NCBI RefSeq assembly: GCF_910592395.1
Contig: NC_088308.1
Location: forward strand, 3,102,001-3,162,000
Direction of reading: 5' to 3'
Origin: Lineus longissimus
Taxonomy: Eukaryota > Nemertea > Pilidiophora > Heteronemertea > Lineidae
DNA: 60,000 nt
A program made the translations under genes and the position numbers. Of this stretch, positions 14,501 through 29,500 are shown piece after piece (the first letter of the stretch is position 1; each line of letters opens with the position of its first letter). Below the pieces are notes generated by a model that saw only the letters and a program-made list of their open reading frames with translations, was not told the origin of the DNA and ran no database searches.

Positions 14501-17500
14501 AAAATAACATGCAGCCCAAAACTCTTTTTAAAGTCTTCAGGAACTATTTACAAGGATATAGGGGTAAACAACTCTCTAGTACTACAGACAGGCAAACACA
14601 GTCATGAAAGGCATACTTCAATGAATCTCGTGACTGAGACATTTCCTTCATGATATCGTCTGCCTTTGGGAAAGGCTCCTGTCGGAGTATCCTAGGACTG
14701 TAAAAGATGAAACGTGGTGGGTTCAGACACATCTTAACAGCTAATTAGCATTTGATTTCTAATTAAGATTAAGTAAGTCACTAATTGACTATATCTCTGT
14801 AATATATATTGGAAAATAACACACTAAGTTACGTGAAATCTCAAGAATACATAGCTAATAGTAAGATCCGTTATTACAGATAACTTAAAGAATTACATTA
14901 ATCTACATCTGATTGAATTAGACGGAGAAATAGCATTTACATGTACTTCAAATACTATCAACAATATTTAAAAGAAATATTTTATAGCAGAATCACTGAC
15001 AACTATAGACTTCATGCCAATTGCCTACATGATGAGAGCTACATCTTGATAGCACATAGCAGGATCCTAAAGGATAGATGTAAAGGATGACAGCCACTAA
15101 CAATCATTTCATGTCATATTATCATATATAGTAGGTCTTGGTTGATTATTCAGGTTGTTGAGATAAGGATGTACTGTGAGACTAAATAAGTACATACGAT
15201 ACACCACAGTGAGACACCTGTGATGAGTGAATATAGTGAAACGCACAATTCATCATAACTTCAGTCCATTGAAATCTTTGATATAATTTGGTTATAGATG
15301 TTGCGATGCCATGCACTGTTTGCCTGTTTCGACTGCATCTTTCGCGGCAGTGACATAACACTATGCATTGCCTCCTGCATCGTAGTGCATGGCATCCTGT
15401 TGAAATGAGATTGTAGGTAGGCATAGAGCGTACATCACAATGCATCAGACTGAATTACTGGTCCAGGTGGTTACAAGCGCTCATTGTAACAGAACTGAAA
15501 GGTTGTTAACGCAATACGACTGTGATCCAAACCGAGTGATCATATCAAATTCCACAACAGCACACGTCACAAGGCATTTGAGACTCATCAACATCTACAT
15601 AACAGAACTCACACACAAAGGCTGCACTTTTCACACACAAACCTTACCATATTTGGTACAAGTAACAAAACACAACGGATTATTTCATCACAGAAGCTTG
15701 GTAAATTTGACACGATATTTCCATCAAAACACTCATGACACGTAGGACATTTACATACAGACTCAATTATTTCAGTTTTAAATTGGCTTATTCGGACACC
15801 TTAATCTGGCCAGTCTAATAGCTTTGCTTGCTCATATATCAAATCTTAAGTTATTACTTATTACAACTCTTGGTTTGAGCAGGATGAAGTGAATGATTAG
15901 TAGAAATTTGTTGCAAAAGCTACCTAAAAATGCATGGGATACTTCATGTTAAACAATAGTATGTATTCACAACGCTGAAGACCTTTTTGGAGTGCAATCT
16001 GAAGAGAACTTTTTCAATTTACTTTTCAACTGTTTGCATTGAGAGGGAGAAAGGGGTCGCATCTGAACACGAGCTCAGGTTATGGCACATACACTTTGGG
16101 TAAAGAAGCAAAAGCAGACATATAGTTGGGGCCATACATACAAGGAAGGCATGAAACAACCAACATCTGAGAGTGTACGTCAGCAGCGAGTGAAACTATG
16201 TGTCACTAAACCAATTATACCGGGTGTCATTTAATAACCTTAGTTTTAAAGTTGAAAAGTTCTTTAAGGAATTACTCTTCGGCGTCTATCAGCAATTAAC
16301 AGAACCAAAAGAGTGCAAGCACTAAAACAGCTGAAAGTTCGATTTCTAATATAGCACTACTCCATGGAAAGGTCCAAACTCAAAGCACTTTGTCAGACAA
16401 ATATTTGCTGACATTCAGCGTAAATTCAGCTGCATCTATCTTTGAAAAGTGAGCACCTTATAAACAAGAGAAATCTTTAAATAATTCTTCAATTTTAAAA
16501 CTACCACAAGTATTTGTAAACACCCAGTACAAGAGAACATCTAATTACTTTTCCCTCCGTTTGTTTAGCGGTTCCCGCTCTTCCCGCGTAGAGTGATCAA
16601 AAGATTCACTGAAGCTTTTGTTCAAGAATCTTAAGGAAGTGGTCAACGCACAACCGATTCCACTGCAAAATCAGAGAATTGGGTCAAATTGAGCACAACA
16701 GAAATTTGGCTTCAAATCGATTGAAAATCAATCTGAGGTGAAGGATCTTCACTGAGAGTGAAACTGTGAAGTGGAGTGCAATCAATCGCACCATTGTATT
16801 TTTCATCAACATCAACAAATGAAAATATTGAATTCTTTTCATTCCAGTATTGCTTAGGGGATGACAATTTTAAGACCCAAATTGACTATGTCTTCAGAGT
16901 GTGTAAGAGGATTTGAAAAAGAGACTTGTCTTCTTTATCATAGCTGTATCATAATAGTACATAATTGCCATAATCGTTACAACATTCACGTATGTTGCCT
17001 ACAACATTTACATGTGTTACTTAAGGCGCAACATGTACTAGTGAGTGTATATGTATGTACTATCAAAAATGATTAACCTGCTCTGAAATTGAGGTGAGAA
17101 ATTACCACTTATAGTAGCTTCAATTAAAAATGTGGATGGTTAAAACAAGAACTATCTCCCGAGTCTCGACCACATAGTTCACAAGCCTTGATAGAACCAG
17201 GGAGGAGAGGGAGAGAACACACAACTCGCACACAGTGACTATAACCATACATGAACACACTCCTTTTGTAACCTAACTACATCTTAATCTGACTTGAAAT
17301 ATTGACTTTTTTATAGCTTAGCAAAAAACTTAAAATAAGGCTCTACAGACAAAGGCATTCGGTGTTGTTGCATTTTTTTGTTCTGTACCTGGTATTTTCA
17401 GATGTGATGCAGAAATCATGGCATTCATTGGTCAATGCTTATATTTCTGAATCAGTACAGAATCATCTATTTCAAAGGACGGTCCAACTCATGAATTGGA

Positions 17501-20500
17501 CGTTTTCAAAGTTAGTAAGTGGTAAATAGTGTTGATGAATATAACTATAGATAATGAAGGAAACTTGAGATAATTCTGTAAGTTTTGTTAGTCTTTCAGT
17601 AATATACTTTTATATAGAACTTAACTAGCTCTTATTATATGAATACGGCCATCAACAAATTAAAAAAGAGACTCTAAAATAATGGTTTTGCAGCTGTTAT
17701 TTAATAACTTTTAAACATAATTATGAAATAATAGATAAAACTGTGTTAGTATGTCCAGAGTGTGATCATGCTGGTAAGACATTTGCCTTTCTTATATTAG
17801 GTCTTATTTACTAGACTATATATAAAAGAACACAACAATTTTGGCAAAGCAGCCATTTGGAACCCTCCCTCCCTCCTATGGAACAGCCAAATCAAATGCT
17901 CTTGATGTTAAAGTTTTATATAATACACTGATACGTTTCATGAATTGGTTGTCATGAAAAGTGTTTTGAACGCAGATGACGATACAATATCAGAATGTGT
18001 ATTTGAAGAATGGAAGAATAAGTCTTGTGATACAGTGTTCTGCTGTAGTGTAATACCATTTTAGTTGCTTTTGAAATCCCAATTTTTTTGCACCACGAGA
18101 GCTGTCGTCGGGCCTTGAAGGAAAGAGTCAAGTCCTGTACTGAAAAGATTTATAGGAAGATATCAAGTCTATATAGGGACTACCAAACTATCTGATAAAG
18201 TCTTTTAAGATAGTATATTCTAGTAAATAGACACAAGAAAGGCAGACGTTAATGATAGTACAACCGAACGGGACATGCTCTACAACAACAGAGATGTGGA
18301 CTAATCACCTTATGGTCATGATTGCTGGACCACTATTACTAGTCGGGCTAGTAAGAAAGCAATAAACATGGATGTAATAAAAGCAAGGAGTGATGATGAA
18401 GATGATGATAATGAAAAAGATAATGATGATGGTGGTGGTAATGATAATGACGATGGTGACAATGATGTTGATGGTGACGATGATGAATCATGAAATGGAA
18501 CATAATGAAATGTTTGTAGGGGGTGACCAAGCTGAGAAGACTTGAGTTTCATTGCAAAACAATAAACACCCATTTCAGTATTTTTGAGAAGAATGCACTG
18601 TAAAACGAATTAATGAATTTGTAGATGATTGCAGTCAGGTTCAGTCCTTTGAAGTTTTTGGCCAAATGGATATTCATAAGTGCAATTCATTGGTATGGTC
18701 AAAGCAAAACTGCCAGATTTGGCATACATGCCAGATTTCGATATTGTTTTGCAACAAAACTCTTCATCTTACGAATATTGTGAAAATTCTCTACCCACTG
18801 GCGTGATCAAACTGGGTTTACTATAAGAATATGCCCATTTTGCTACCGGTAGCGTTCTTCCAAATAACATGGTGCAGAATGAAGCAGGAGTGCAAAAAGC
18901 TGTATGCCTGGGATCCCCTTTGGGTTGCAATCTAACCCAATACTAGCTGGGCACCACCGTGGTCAACTTAACCAGTCACACCCATGATACAAATGCGTAA
19001 GTGTGGTTTGATGATGTGCTGGTCAGAAATAAGATTTCATTTCACCTCAAACACATCCTCACACACCAAGGTTATCTGCACACCTCAACACTTGTTTTGT
19101 GGTAAATTGCATTTTGATCATAGTAGTAGCCTACCTAGTGAATAAGGAGGAGGGACGTTTCTGGTATGGCACGTTGAGTAGCCTCCAGAATGGCCTCAGC
19201 CAATGAACCTAATGTAACCTTAACATGGATACTAACCTCGAAGATACCAATCGATGGTGGGGTGGTTTGGTCGGTGATTCTGTGGGGGAGAGGTTACCAT
19301 TATCCTGGGCTGCTTTTAACTTGGCTATCAACTGGGACGCTGGCATGTTGACTGCAAATGAGATGGGAAACCTTTAACATCTTGGAATAGAGTTAAACTC
19401 ACCTATGATAAACTGGCTACTGATATATGACTAGACTTTCAATAAGGGAATCCACAACCACACCACAGTTACAAAGTTAAGATAGCCTATTTGAGAATGA
19501 TTCTGCAAGCATCTGAAACTACTTTTCAATGCATGAACCTACAAGGGATGCAATACTCTATAAATCTAAATCTGCTCAAGTCAAGTTCACTACTCGGACT
19601 CACTTAGACTACTGGTAAATCCCATGCATGTCAAAAGAATATCCTAAAATGTAGATGTCAACTAGTTTGTTTAAACGAATTATCATGTACAACAGGAAAA
19701 TCTTCAGATTTCACTGGCCTGACCAATTGTACCTACACTAAAGACTACTACTCATAGAGTAACATCTTACACACATATGAATAAAACAACAATAGATAGA
19801 ACAGCAATAAACAACACCAAATTGTGCTCGTTATAGGAAGACCATGGGCAGACGCAATGTGGGCCAGAGTAAGTTACACCAAGTTGCCAATGGTTGTCTC
19901 CACTTTCTTGTATTACATCGATAATACCAAGGATTCATACCCATGCTTGTACAAGGATAATTACTATCACTACGTTAACACAGACACTGTGACATCCTGA
20001 TGACCTCTGATCAAAGGATTGGCCAAGTCACGACTGAGATTCTTGTGATGGCAATGGGTTTCAGTGAAGAAGAGATAACTGACTTAATAAACAAATGAAT
20101 TGCATTTGTGCATTACAAGACCTTATAAAGATGACATTACACACACATATCACCGATACAACAAACGTGATGACAATGGACATACAACAAGCTTACGATT
20201 CCTTATATGGTGCTTGCAATTGATGATACATTTGGGACCGACAGGAAAGCATGGCTGAATGCATTTTGAATTGTAGATTATTGAAAACATCATTGCTACA
20301 GCAAATAAGGAATCTTTACAACAATAAGGTGATTCACCACCAATTTTCTTCAAATTTTGCAATAAGTAAAGGTAGGAGGGGAGGTTGAATCATACAGACG
20401 ATTAATGTCTATAGATTATAAAGACAAAATTACTCAACCAAATGGCTTTGGGGGAGAAAGAAATTGCAGGTCTTGGAATTGTTTCTAGAATAAACTAACA

Positions 20501-23500
20501 AATTAATATTAATGAGTGTGTTTCAGGAATGGTGCTTAGGAATAATGCAAAGGCCTGCTGTGGAAGGATGTGTGGAGTCACAGTAATTTCAACTGCTAGT
20601 TTGCGTAGCCCTTAAGAAAGAAGACTCATATCCACAACCTCTTTCTCTGGAACTGTTAGTCCCTTAATAGGCTTTGGTATATTCTCCCTTTATGGTATGG
20701 GCATGTGACAACAAACGCCATTAGAATGGAGGGTAAAATGACATACATAAAAACAACACCGGGAGGGTATATACACTGAACAAGGACAAACCGTAATGGA
20801 TACATACATGTACCGCCTTTAAATACTTAAAACAGAAACAGAAAGAAAATAAACCAATACGAAGGGAAAATGTGTCGTTTGATTATTCATACTTCGTCCA
20901 GGTGCTTCATGTCAAATCTCCTTTTTCCTCTATTCTCAAATACTGATGTTCTTTACGAGTCTTACTTCATTTCTATCATTCTAGTCTAGTTTTTTGATCA
21001 TTGACCATTCTCCATCAGACTTTCTTCTCCATCTCCACAATCGCTCGAAGTCATTCAGTTATGCAGTTTTTCTTTAAGGAAATCCTCCCTGGTTTGGTTG
21101 GTGTGATGTCTCTTACAAGGGAATACTCGTTCCAGGACCTTGATTCATGCAGTGCGGATACAAAAGGTAGATATTTGGTCCCAGCTTCTGCCAATCTTGG
21201 TGGTGATCAAAGTCCTCAAAGGAGTATATGATTACACATCACAAACTGCTTTAGCTTCAACCTCTTTGTTGTAAAAGCACACAATCGTCTTTAAATTTGA
21301 TTTCACAAATGTAAATACACAGAAGACACAAAATACATTAAGCAATTGAAATGTTCAGGTTGATAAAAGCTTACATTTCACCTGAAGAGATGTGAGGGAG
21401 AAGGTATGGACATTTAAGCATTTCTTTTTAAACTAGGCGTGATGGTTAGGAAAGGAGAGGTATAACAAAGGGTGTGCATGGAGCAAGTACATTCCAAGGG
21501 TATTAGCCCCAATTATCATGCAAGTTGCATCTACTTTGTCTTGACTACAAAGACTTTGATATTGTGACACCATTGGTACTCTCCTCTGAGGTATGGGTGT
21601 TGTTTTTGCCAATTATGGTATTGGGCTAGGTGAACATGCTGTATTTCCCATCTATTGTATTAGGCCGAACGTATTCTGTATTTCCTATTCATGGTATTGG
21701 GCCAGGTATGCTGTATTTGCCAATTACTGTATTAGGCCAGGTGCATTCTGTATCCCGGGGAATTTCCCCATTCATTGTATTAGGCCAGGTATGCAGTATT
21801 TCCTATTCATTGTATTGGACAGGTGCATTCTATATTTCCCATTTATTGTATTGGGCCAGGTATGCTGTATTGCCTCTTTGTTATATTGGACAGGTGCATT
21901 TTGTACATCCTACTAGTATTTATTGTATTGGGCAAGGTATGCTGTATTTTCGATTTATTGTACTGGGCCATGAGCAGTACTGTATTGTCCAACCATCACG
22001 CCGTAGAGTAAGCACAAGGATAGCCCATAGATATTTAAGGAACACCCATTTATCATTGTAACAGACCTTGGAACGACTTTTTGACAGGACTTGGGTTCTC
22101 TGTCTCGGTGGAGGCTGTAAAGTATTTTAGACACATTATGCAAAACAAAAATGCAAGCTACAATGAATTGATCATGTCCAGCTGAAATTGTGACCAGGAC
22201 TGTACTCAAACAAGTATCTAACAATGTCACTTCAAATCATACGCTACCACTAATGAAGGAGTGACATTTGGGTGATGCACAATTTCAGCTAGGTGACCTT
22301 TGCGAAGTTTCAGTAGAGTTTATCACACTAAGGCAGCTGATAGTGAGAGAAATAATCATGGATAAGTTTACTGCGAGTTTACCCCTAAATTTTCTTGATA
22401 AGCTTTGAATGGGCACATGCTACTGTTGCTTGGTTTTATGCATCACCCATGGGGGCATCCACTCCTTCGGCTCTACTATGTAGGATGAAACAACTGATCA
22501 GACTTTGTCAGGTATTCTGACTCTAACAGTTTATCAAAAGATTACACTTATCAAACAAACAAACTGTCATTTGTTTCACCATGGTCAAAATTAAATGAAA
22601 CCTAAAGAATCGGACATGCACTGGATTGAGGTTTGATGATGGAATTGGCATTGCAGGGCGGATTTGATAACATCCGATATTGAAATAAACTGAAAAAAAT
22701 CGTGGACCTGACACTTTGACCTGGGCCAGCTGACCACACCAAAGGGAAATTCAACCATTTGCTCAAACTTTCTTCGGGCCTCTTTATCTTTACACTCTCA
22801 GCCCCATTTTAACTAGTGTTTCTGAATGTCCCATCCCCCAAGACACTGCATGACAGAGCATAAAAAAACTTCTTCAGTTCATGTGCATCTCTAGATGATA
22901 TTAGCATGGACAGTTCAAAAGGTCAAGGTCAGAATCCCAGAAGGCATTCACGTGAGATGCACATATAGTGTAAAGATGATGAAACTATTTTGCTTCTAAT
23001 GAAAATCAGTGGAAAATCGGGATGCAAAGGATATACTTGCATGCAGGGACCATTTCATACTCTATGGTAGGTTAATGGAAATATATAGGGACAAGATTAA
23101 ACATTACAGGAAATAAAAGGCAACTTTAGACATATTAATGTCACAGATCTGCCTAAACAAGTAGTAAAGGCAAGTTCATCTCTATTCCATTCCACCAGGA
23201 TGGATTCACCAACCATGAAACACAAGGTCTAGAGACATTCACATGACAAATGTCCAACGATCTTATCTTTCTTCATGTTCGTCGATTGATTCGATGCTGG
23301 GAATTAAAGTTTTCCCATAACCGTTTGTAAACAACCGTACAGCAGGCAAGAACTTCACCATTTGTGTCTCTTGTCGTAGTTGAATCTATCCCAGCACAAC
23401 AGTGACAACAGAGCATTCCATATATATTCCTCCACCACAAAACATGATGGGACTGACAAGCAACAACTTGGGCAATGGTAGAAAACTTTTCCTTTTTTAT

Positions 23501-26500
23501 CACGTTTTCTATTATCTTTGCAAATCTAACTTTCAAGCCTTTTTTTCAAGGTTGATTTTATAAATTAGCCATTGCCAGTCAGTCCCATACTCCACCACGA
23601 GACATCATATGACATGGATGCCTTTCAAATAAATATCTTGCATTTTTCTGGTCTAAGATTTGTCTTTAACTGAATACTTTTATGATGATCGATTTGGCTT
23701 AAAAGAGAGAAATTAGCTCAGCATGTGGTAGGTATGAATTGACTTTTGTAAAAGGAGTCAGAGTGTTAGCACAGACATCCAATAATCTCGAACTCTTTGG
23801 GAAATTGAACTGTTTTTTTTTCATGAGATAGCAGGACCAAAGTCATTTGGATGTTTAGGAACAGAGATTTCCCCGCCAGAAAAATGCTGCAGATATATTG
23901 TCAAATAAGAATCAAGAACGGATTTTGGACACATGCAACAATGGCAGTCGACAGGAAAACATTACACATCTTACAGGGGTCTTCTGTTGTGGGTTGTGAT
24001 TTCATGACCATGTTGGGGCGCAGCACTGGAGTTAGAGAGACCACAAAAACGACACATAAGCAAGTCTCGAGAACATACAATGAATAAAACAGTGGTCCAT
24101 GCGCAAGGATTGGTGGCAGATTTGAGCAAGAAATAAAGTACTGGCACTGTATTTAAGTTGAGAAATAATCAAGCTAAAGTTGACAACATCAACTGCTGTA
24201 GCTTAAGATGAAGAATATACCAAGTTGTTTTGGTTTTAAGGAGAAATTGTTTTGAAGTGCCATTTTAGTTTTCTTTCCCCACCACAGAAACTATAGTACT
24301 TTATTTCAATTGCTTTGCCCTCCATCCTTACATGGATAACACAGCACTTAGATATCAGCACAGTGAAAGATTGGCCATTCACCATATCGGATCAAAAAGC
24401 TGAAAACGGTGCAAAATCGCTACATCACTGAGTGACAATCGGAGACAGAAATACGAACTGTCACACTGATACATAAGTTGGTTCAATAGTCAGAACTGGA
24501 CGAAATAGAGTTGTGTATAAACGTAACACTGAAAACATCTTGAAAAGAATTTAAAGAGTGCTGTGCGTTTCCTATTCTCAAAGAACAGTCACTATCCTAA
24601 TAAAGAATTAAACTGCAAATAACTACTATGTAATACTTGATAATTTAGCAGCATATATGATATTAAGTTTTTTTACTCGAACTTTAAAGTAATTTTCCAT
24701 GCAGTGTAATGTAAATGTACTGGGCTTAGGGTTAGTGAACAGGGATAGGTTTGCACATATCTAACACAGACAGGGGTTACTTTGATATGTTTATGATTAT
24801 AACCAGGGCTTCCGCAAGAAGATTTTAAGAACTTTGCAACAAAACGTTTCACTCTCGATCTCTTGTACTATTGAATTTTGGAGTATTACTCTTTCAGTTG
24901 TTTTTTCATACCTTGATTTTATGTCGTTCTTTCCGGCGGAAACACTGTGAAGGGTTTTAGAGAAAACCATGCATATTGTTAGCTATGAGACAGAGAGCTC
25001 TAGCAACAAGACAGAACTATTAATCAAAACTAGGTTGGTCGTTTGAATTCTGTAACCTTTATTCATGGATGCTTAATTTTCACATGCTAAAGCTGCTACA
25101 AAAGTACTTTCAAGAAAATTAAGTTTAATTCTAAAATAGCTAAAATAGAAAATGGCCATTTTTATATAAGAACAAAAAAAATGTCTATTCAATTCTACTT
25201 GTAGTAGGGGCTGAGTTTTAAATAATAATTGACTAATAAATTTGTAGGTTATCTACAGATGAATATTTACATGGTCTCACGAAATGTTTGATACTTTATG
25301 TTAGACTTCTAAAACAACAAATTCTATTTCAGTATTTGTTAAGAGTTTAAAACACAACTTGCTACATCTCAGTTAATACGTGGTAGCTTTTCAATAGGTA
25401 ATGCATCAGCTTTGGGGACAGGCGACCAACTATAGGTTTTCTAATGCTAATTTTTACTATGGTTCTATTGACTGGACTAGCATGCTGAGCTGTGTGTCAC
25501 AGACATATTTACAGAGGACCAGCATTCGTAAGGGGACATTTTCTATCTATTCGTAAAGTGCGTAAAACAAAGTGTCAAAGGTGACAGAAAAAAGCGTCGG
25601 GGCACAAAGTGCTGTACCCACAAAGACGTACAGTAGGAGTGGCTTGTAGTCATCGCATGATAGTACGGACAGGCGTCAAACATTCTTGCAGAGGCCAAGG
25701 CAAAGTGTACTAAAGCGTCATATTTTTGATATGTCTCTCAGACAGATTCAAATTCTTGGATGCCTAATTACTTGCCAAATCTTTTATAGTTTTGAAAAAA
25801 ATGTATTTTGTTTTCTTTGCCGTGCCTTTTCAATCAAATATTTGTTCTAAAGTATCAGACATCATCAAACTTCACGCCCCAACCCAAAATTATGCACACT
25901 TGGCCATAACCTGCAGAGGTGAAACTTACTAAATCCATGTGCCTGGGAAGCGTCCATCGCCAAACTCTTATGCAGTCACCTTACCTGACTTTTTACACAT
26001 ACATTGTCTAACAGAATAAGTGGAACATGTGGAAGGGACACATACACTATGACACATGTAGCTTACTTAATTGTATTCATACAAGTAAGAGAGTTAACAC
26101 AGTAGGCCTATGTTCAAAAACATGAGAAAGCCAAGAAGTAAAAAACTATTTTTTGATTGGAAAAACCGAAATGTGTTTCATATTCTGCCAAAATAAAAAA
26201 TCGTGGAAACATCATTTTTGGGCAAGAAAAAGGTAAGAGGGTAAAATTTTGACAGACCACACTGGACACCACACTTAATATATAATTTGGAATTAGAAAA
26301 AACATAGGAAACGCCATGCTATGGGTCGAAATATGAAAAATATACTTTTGGGTCTGTAGAATGAAAAATCTATTGCTTCATTATTAATGACAGGAGAGGC
26401 ACAATCCATTTTGACATAAACTGGGACAGGGGAGAATTTCAAACAAGGTCCTCGCGCTTTCTCAGGGACACACTGTATAAAACGAGACTGTACAGAAAAT

Positions 26501-29500
26501 AAAGTGATTTCTTATTGTGGTCAATAATTAATCTGAATGTTTGAACATCAAAAAGAAGATTAACGTTTATGGAGAATAGGTGTATTAGTGTTGAAAGTAT
26601 GTTTAATGATGACTGAACTGGGAAAGAAGGGATGGGGCTTGTACCAAAGAACATTGATAGACAAGTTACAGTATTGTTTCACTTTGAATTGGCCTGAGAG
26701 GTTTGGGTTATGATATCAAAAATGCAGTTCTCAAACATCAGGGGACAATCCATATAATTGGGAAAGGGGGAAATCCAGAGAGGAACCAGTATTACATAAC
26801 AGGGAATCTTGCAGAATAAATGCTAGAGAACATCGAGGCAAAGTTTATATTCCATGAATATCAAATTTTGGTAAGGCATGCGTCTTGAGCCCTATAGTCC
26901 GGACTGATAAAGTACAGGCAGTTAATAACTTTCTTATATCTTTTTAGGAAGGTACGCCCTTTTTAGCCTAGGTTGATTGCATTCATCGATCAAGGCAAAT
27001 TCCAGACAAAAATACTGATGGGAAAAGCTCCAAGCCCAATCACAATCACTGATGTGCCATTCTTCAAATCCTTATTTTCATTTCAACAAACCAAGTAGAG
27101 TAGAAAGTCCTTGGATTGACTTAGTCGCTTAGTCATTTGTCCAGTTTAGATTAAATGATATTCTGTGGAGTGGTCGCATATCAGAGTAGATCCAACAATC
27201 TCTACAAGAGTGGTACACAGTGCTGTTCCCATTCCAGGAAATCGTATGAGCACCAAAGCTACACAAGAGTCCAAAATCAATTTCAACAGAGGCGGATGAT
27301 AACGCATTAGCAGTTCCACAAATAAACAACCCTTTGCAGCGATTTGAAGGAAGAATACATGAAGAGTAGCAGGGGTACAGATAAAGTTGTTCTTAACCAT
27401 CAAAAGATGCCACTACATGCGACAGTCCCAAGGTCAGGTTTGGGGTTCCGATGTTCTCACCATGCAGGTATTATTTTATAGAATTTGCCTTGATGTAAGT
27501 TAGGTAATTATTGTGCCATTACAGCATGCATTTAGTCTTAGGCTGATATAATAAGGCTCACGATCGCGACGGCCATCTTTGTACAAATTTTGCTGAGTCA
27601 TATGCGGCATATAGCCAATAACTTCTCCCTCTTACATTTTTTGAAAGCCAATTCTTCTACATACTCAAATATTGTGCATAGAATGGGGCTTAACAGTGAT
27701 TTTGGAGCATGCTGCATATCCCGAAGTTTCCGATGATATGCAGCGCCTCTCAAAAGAACCATTGCACCGGGGGAGAGAAGTTATTGGCAGTAATTTAGCC
27801 AAAATGCGTCATCAAAGTGAACAAGATGGCCTCAACCTTAAATGAACTTTGCTTTGATATTGTATAGATTCCCATGCATGTAAACATCACAACCACAAAC
27901 ATCACTTGCCTTTACTAGTGCCTCTTTCCTTTCCTTTGAGCAAAATACAGTAGAATCTCTCTTTTAAGGCCACTCTTGGGACTAACAAGTACATGTACTG
28001 TCTCTATAGGGAGGTGTCGTGATTAAAGAGGTCAAATTGTACTGAAACAACCCATTTGGAACCAAAATCACTGTTTCTGATAGAGAGGGTGTTCTGCTAA
28101 CAGAGGCTTCTACTAAGGGAGGTTCCAGTTTAGTACCACTTTCTACCCCTTTCTCTAATGGTAATTAAAGGTGAATCTAACTGCTTCAGTATAAAGAGAA
28201 ACTCTCCTAATAAAAATACCCACTTCCAAACATAAATTAGTTTGCCTGTAAGTTTATTTCAAAGAGATGTAAAGGGAATAGCCTGAAGTGCAAAAGCTTC
28301 AACAAGGTTGTCCCACTACTATCTGGATGAGCTAAATGTATCTATAGGTCAGCCAAGACCATTGAAACAATATGATAATCAAAATTTGGTGCACTAAATG
28401 ATTTGCTAAATGAATAAGGCCACTAAACCGTATTGAAAATGTACCCCCTAAACCCTTTGAGTGTACTTAATGGATAGCTAAAGGTTGAATCATAATAAAG
28501 GCAGATGACCTTCGTGGTTGTGATTTGCACTCCTGGAATTGGCCATACTTTCTGTGTCGTCATTATCATCAGAACCCGAGTCGTGATGATAATCGGGATT
28601 TTTTATACCGAGTAGACTCGACTGTGGAAGGGAGAGTCGTCGTGGGACTTGGATGCCTGTGCCTTCTAAAACTGCCATGGCTAAGTACTGCACGCCTGTT
28701 GTCAAGAAACAAGATGGAGGTTGAATTAATATGAGTGAATGCAGCGGTTAAGGTAGTCTATGCAAGTATACGGAGTTGTTTGCCATTTCTGTGACTTACT
28801 GGCTATAACGTAGCATTTTTTGGGAGATCTAGTCTAACTATAGGATTATGAGCAGAAAACCAGCAAAAATAGGGAATATGGATGTGTAGAAGCTGTGAAG
28901 CTGAATCATTATCAAAGATGGTCTATTTCACAAATATCAGATCATGGTAGTCTACAGGGAACAGAAGCAATATTAGGGACTTGCCAATGCCTTTAAAGCT
29001 GAAACATCGTAATCTTAATGGCCAATCGGTTATAACTCAAATAATTTATGAAATCATAAATCAAATTAAAATAGAAAATCTTCAGAAAAATATACTGAAA
29101 TTAGAAATTTAAGTGAAGAACATCAAGTTGGAGATTTTTATTGGGGATTTGCAGTTTGCAGTTTGAACATAGTCACTAAAGACAAGTATATATGTGCGAT
29201 ATAAGTTAAAACATAACATATTATCACAAAAAACCTAACTGAGCTTTTACAAATAAATACATTAGCTGTGTTTGGTGAATATGTCCCTTCCAGCACCACC
29301 AGTGAGTTTACGATGGCTCTTTTCCATGCCACAAAATGGGTGCAAATGTGGTGCAGCGGTTCAAGGTGCAGTGTATCATGGATGCCTTCAGGTAGAGTTT
29401 GGATACGTCAACTCCTCCAAGGCACATGGTTGTATAATCAATGAAAAATAAAGCAGCTATATACCGCCGGATTCCAGTATGGCGCAACGGTCACTGGCAG

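Larger units (their letters stand above)
19352..28509. other. 9-kb intron in the variable linker region
   Basis: Longest intron in the window. It holds the 51-nt candidate exon (23975-24025), the 21.6-kb minisatellite, and a 23-nt exon-like segment at 25985-26007 that would shift the frame. Several strong acceptor-like tracts (for example near 22690 and 26618) have no donor in matching phase. The rest is AT-rich without recognisable genes. Confidence 0.6.

Noticed and set aside
15182-15445. 87-codon Cys-rich open frame over the 13-bp inverted repeat
   Set aside because: No family match and no splice or promoter evidence.
18316-18573. Minus-strand Ser- or His-rich open frames
   Set aside because: Come from the imperfect (GAT)n repeat.
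20434-20484. 51-nt segment, phase 1-1, reading [16 protein letters not shown]
   Set aside because: Donor A|GTAATT is weak and composition is unlike the linker; kept only as a remote possibility.
21593-22061. Plus-strand open frames rich in YCIG/YWA patterns
   Set aside because: By-product of the 35-39-bp minisatellite.
22523-22714. Open frame preceded by a strong acceptor (GATTTTTTTCAG)
   Set aside because: Open for more than 50 codons, but no donor in the phase required by the host intron and no family similarity.
26439-26654. Open frame after acceptor CCCTTCTTTCCCAG
   Set aside because: No in-phase donor and hydrophobic, AT-driven composition.
27950-28140. Stretch with repeated GAGG/AAGGGAGGTTCC-like motifs
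   Set aside because: Looks like a degraded dispersed repeat, but I could not define borders or a second copy.
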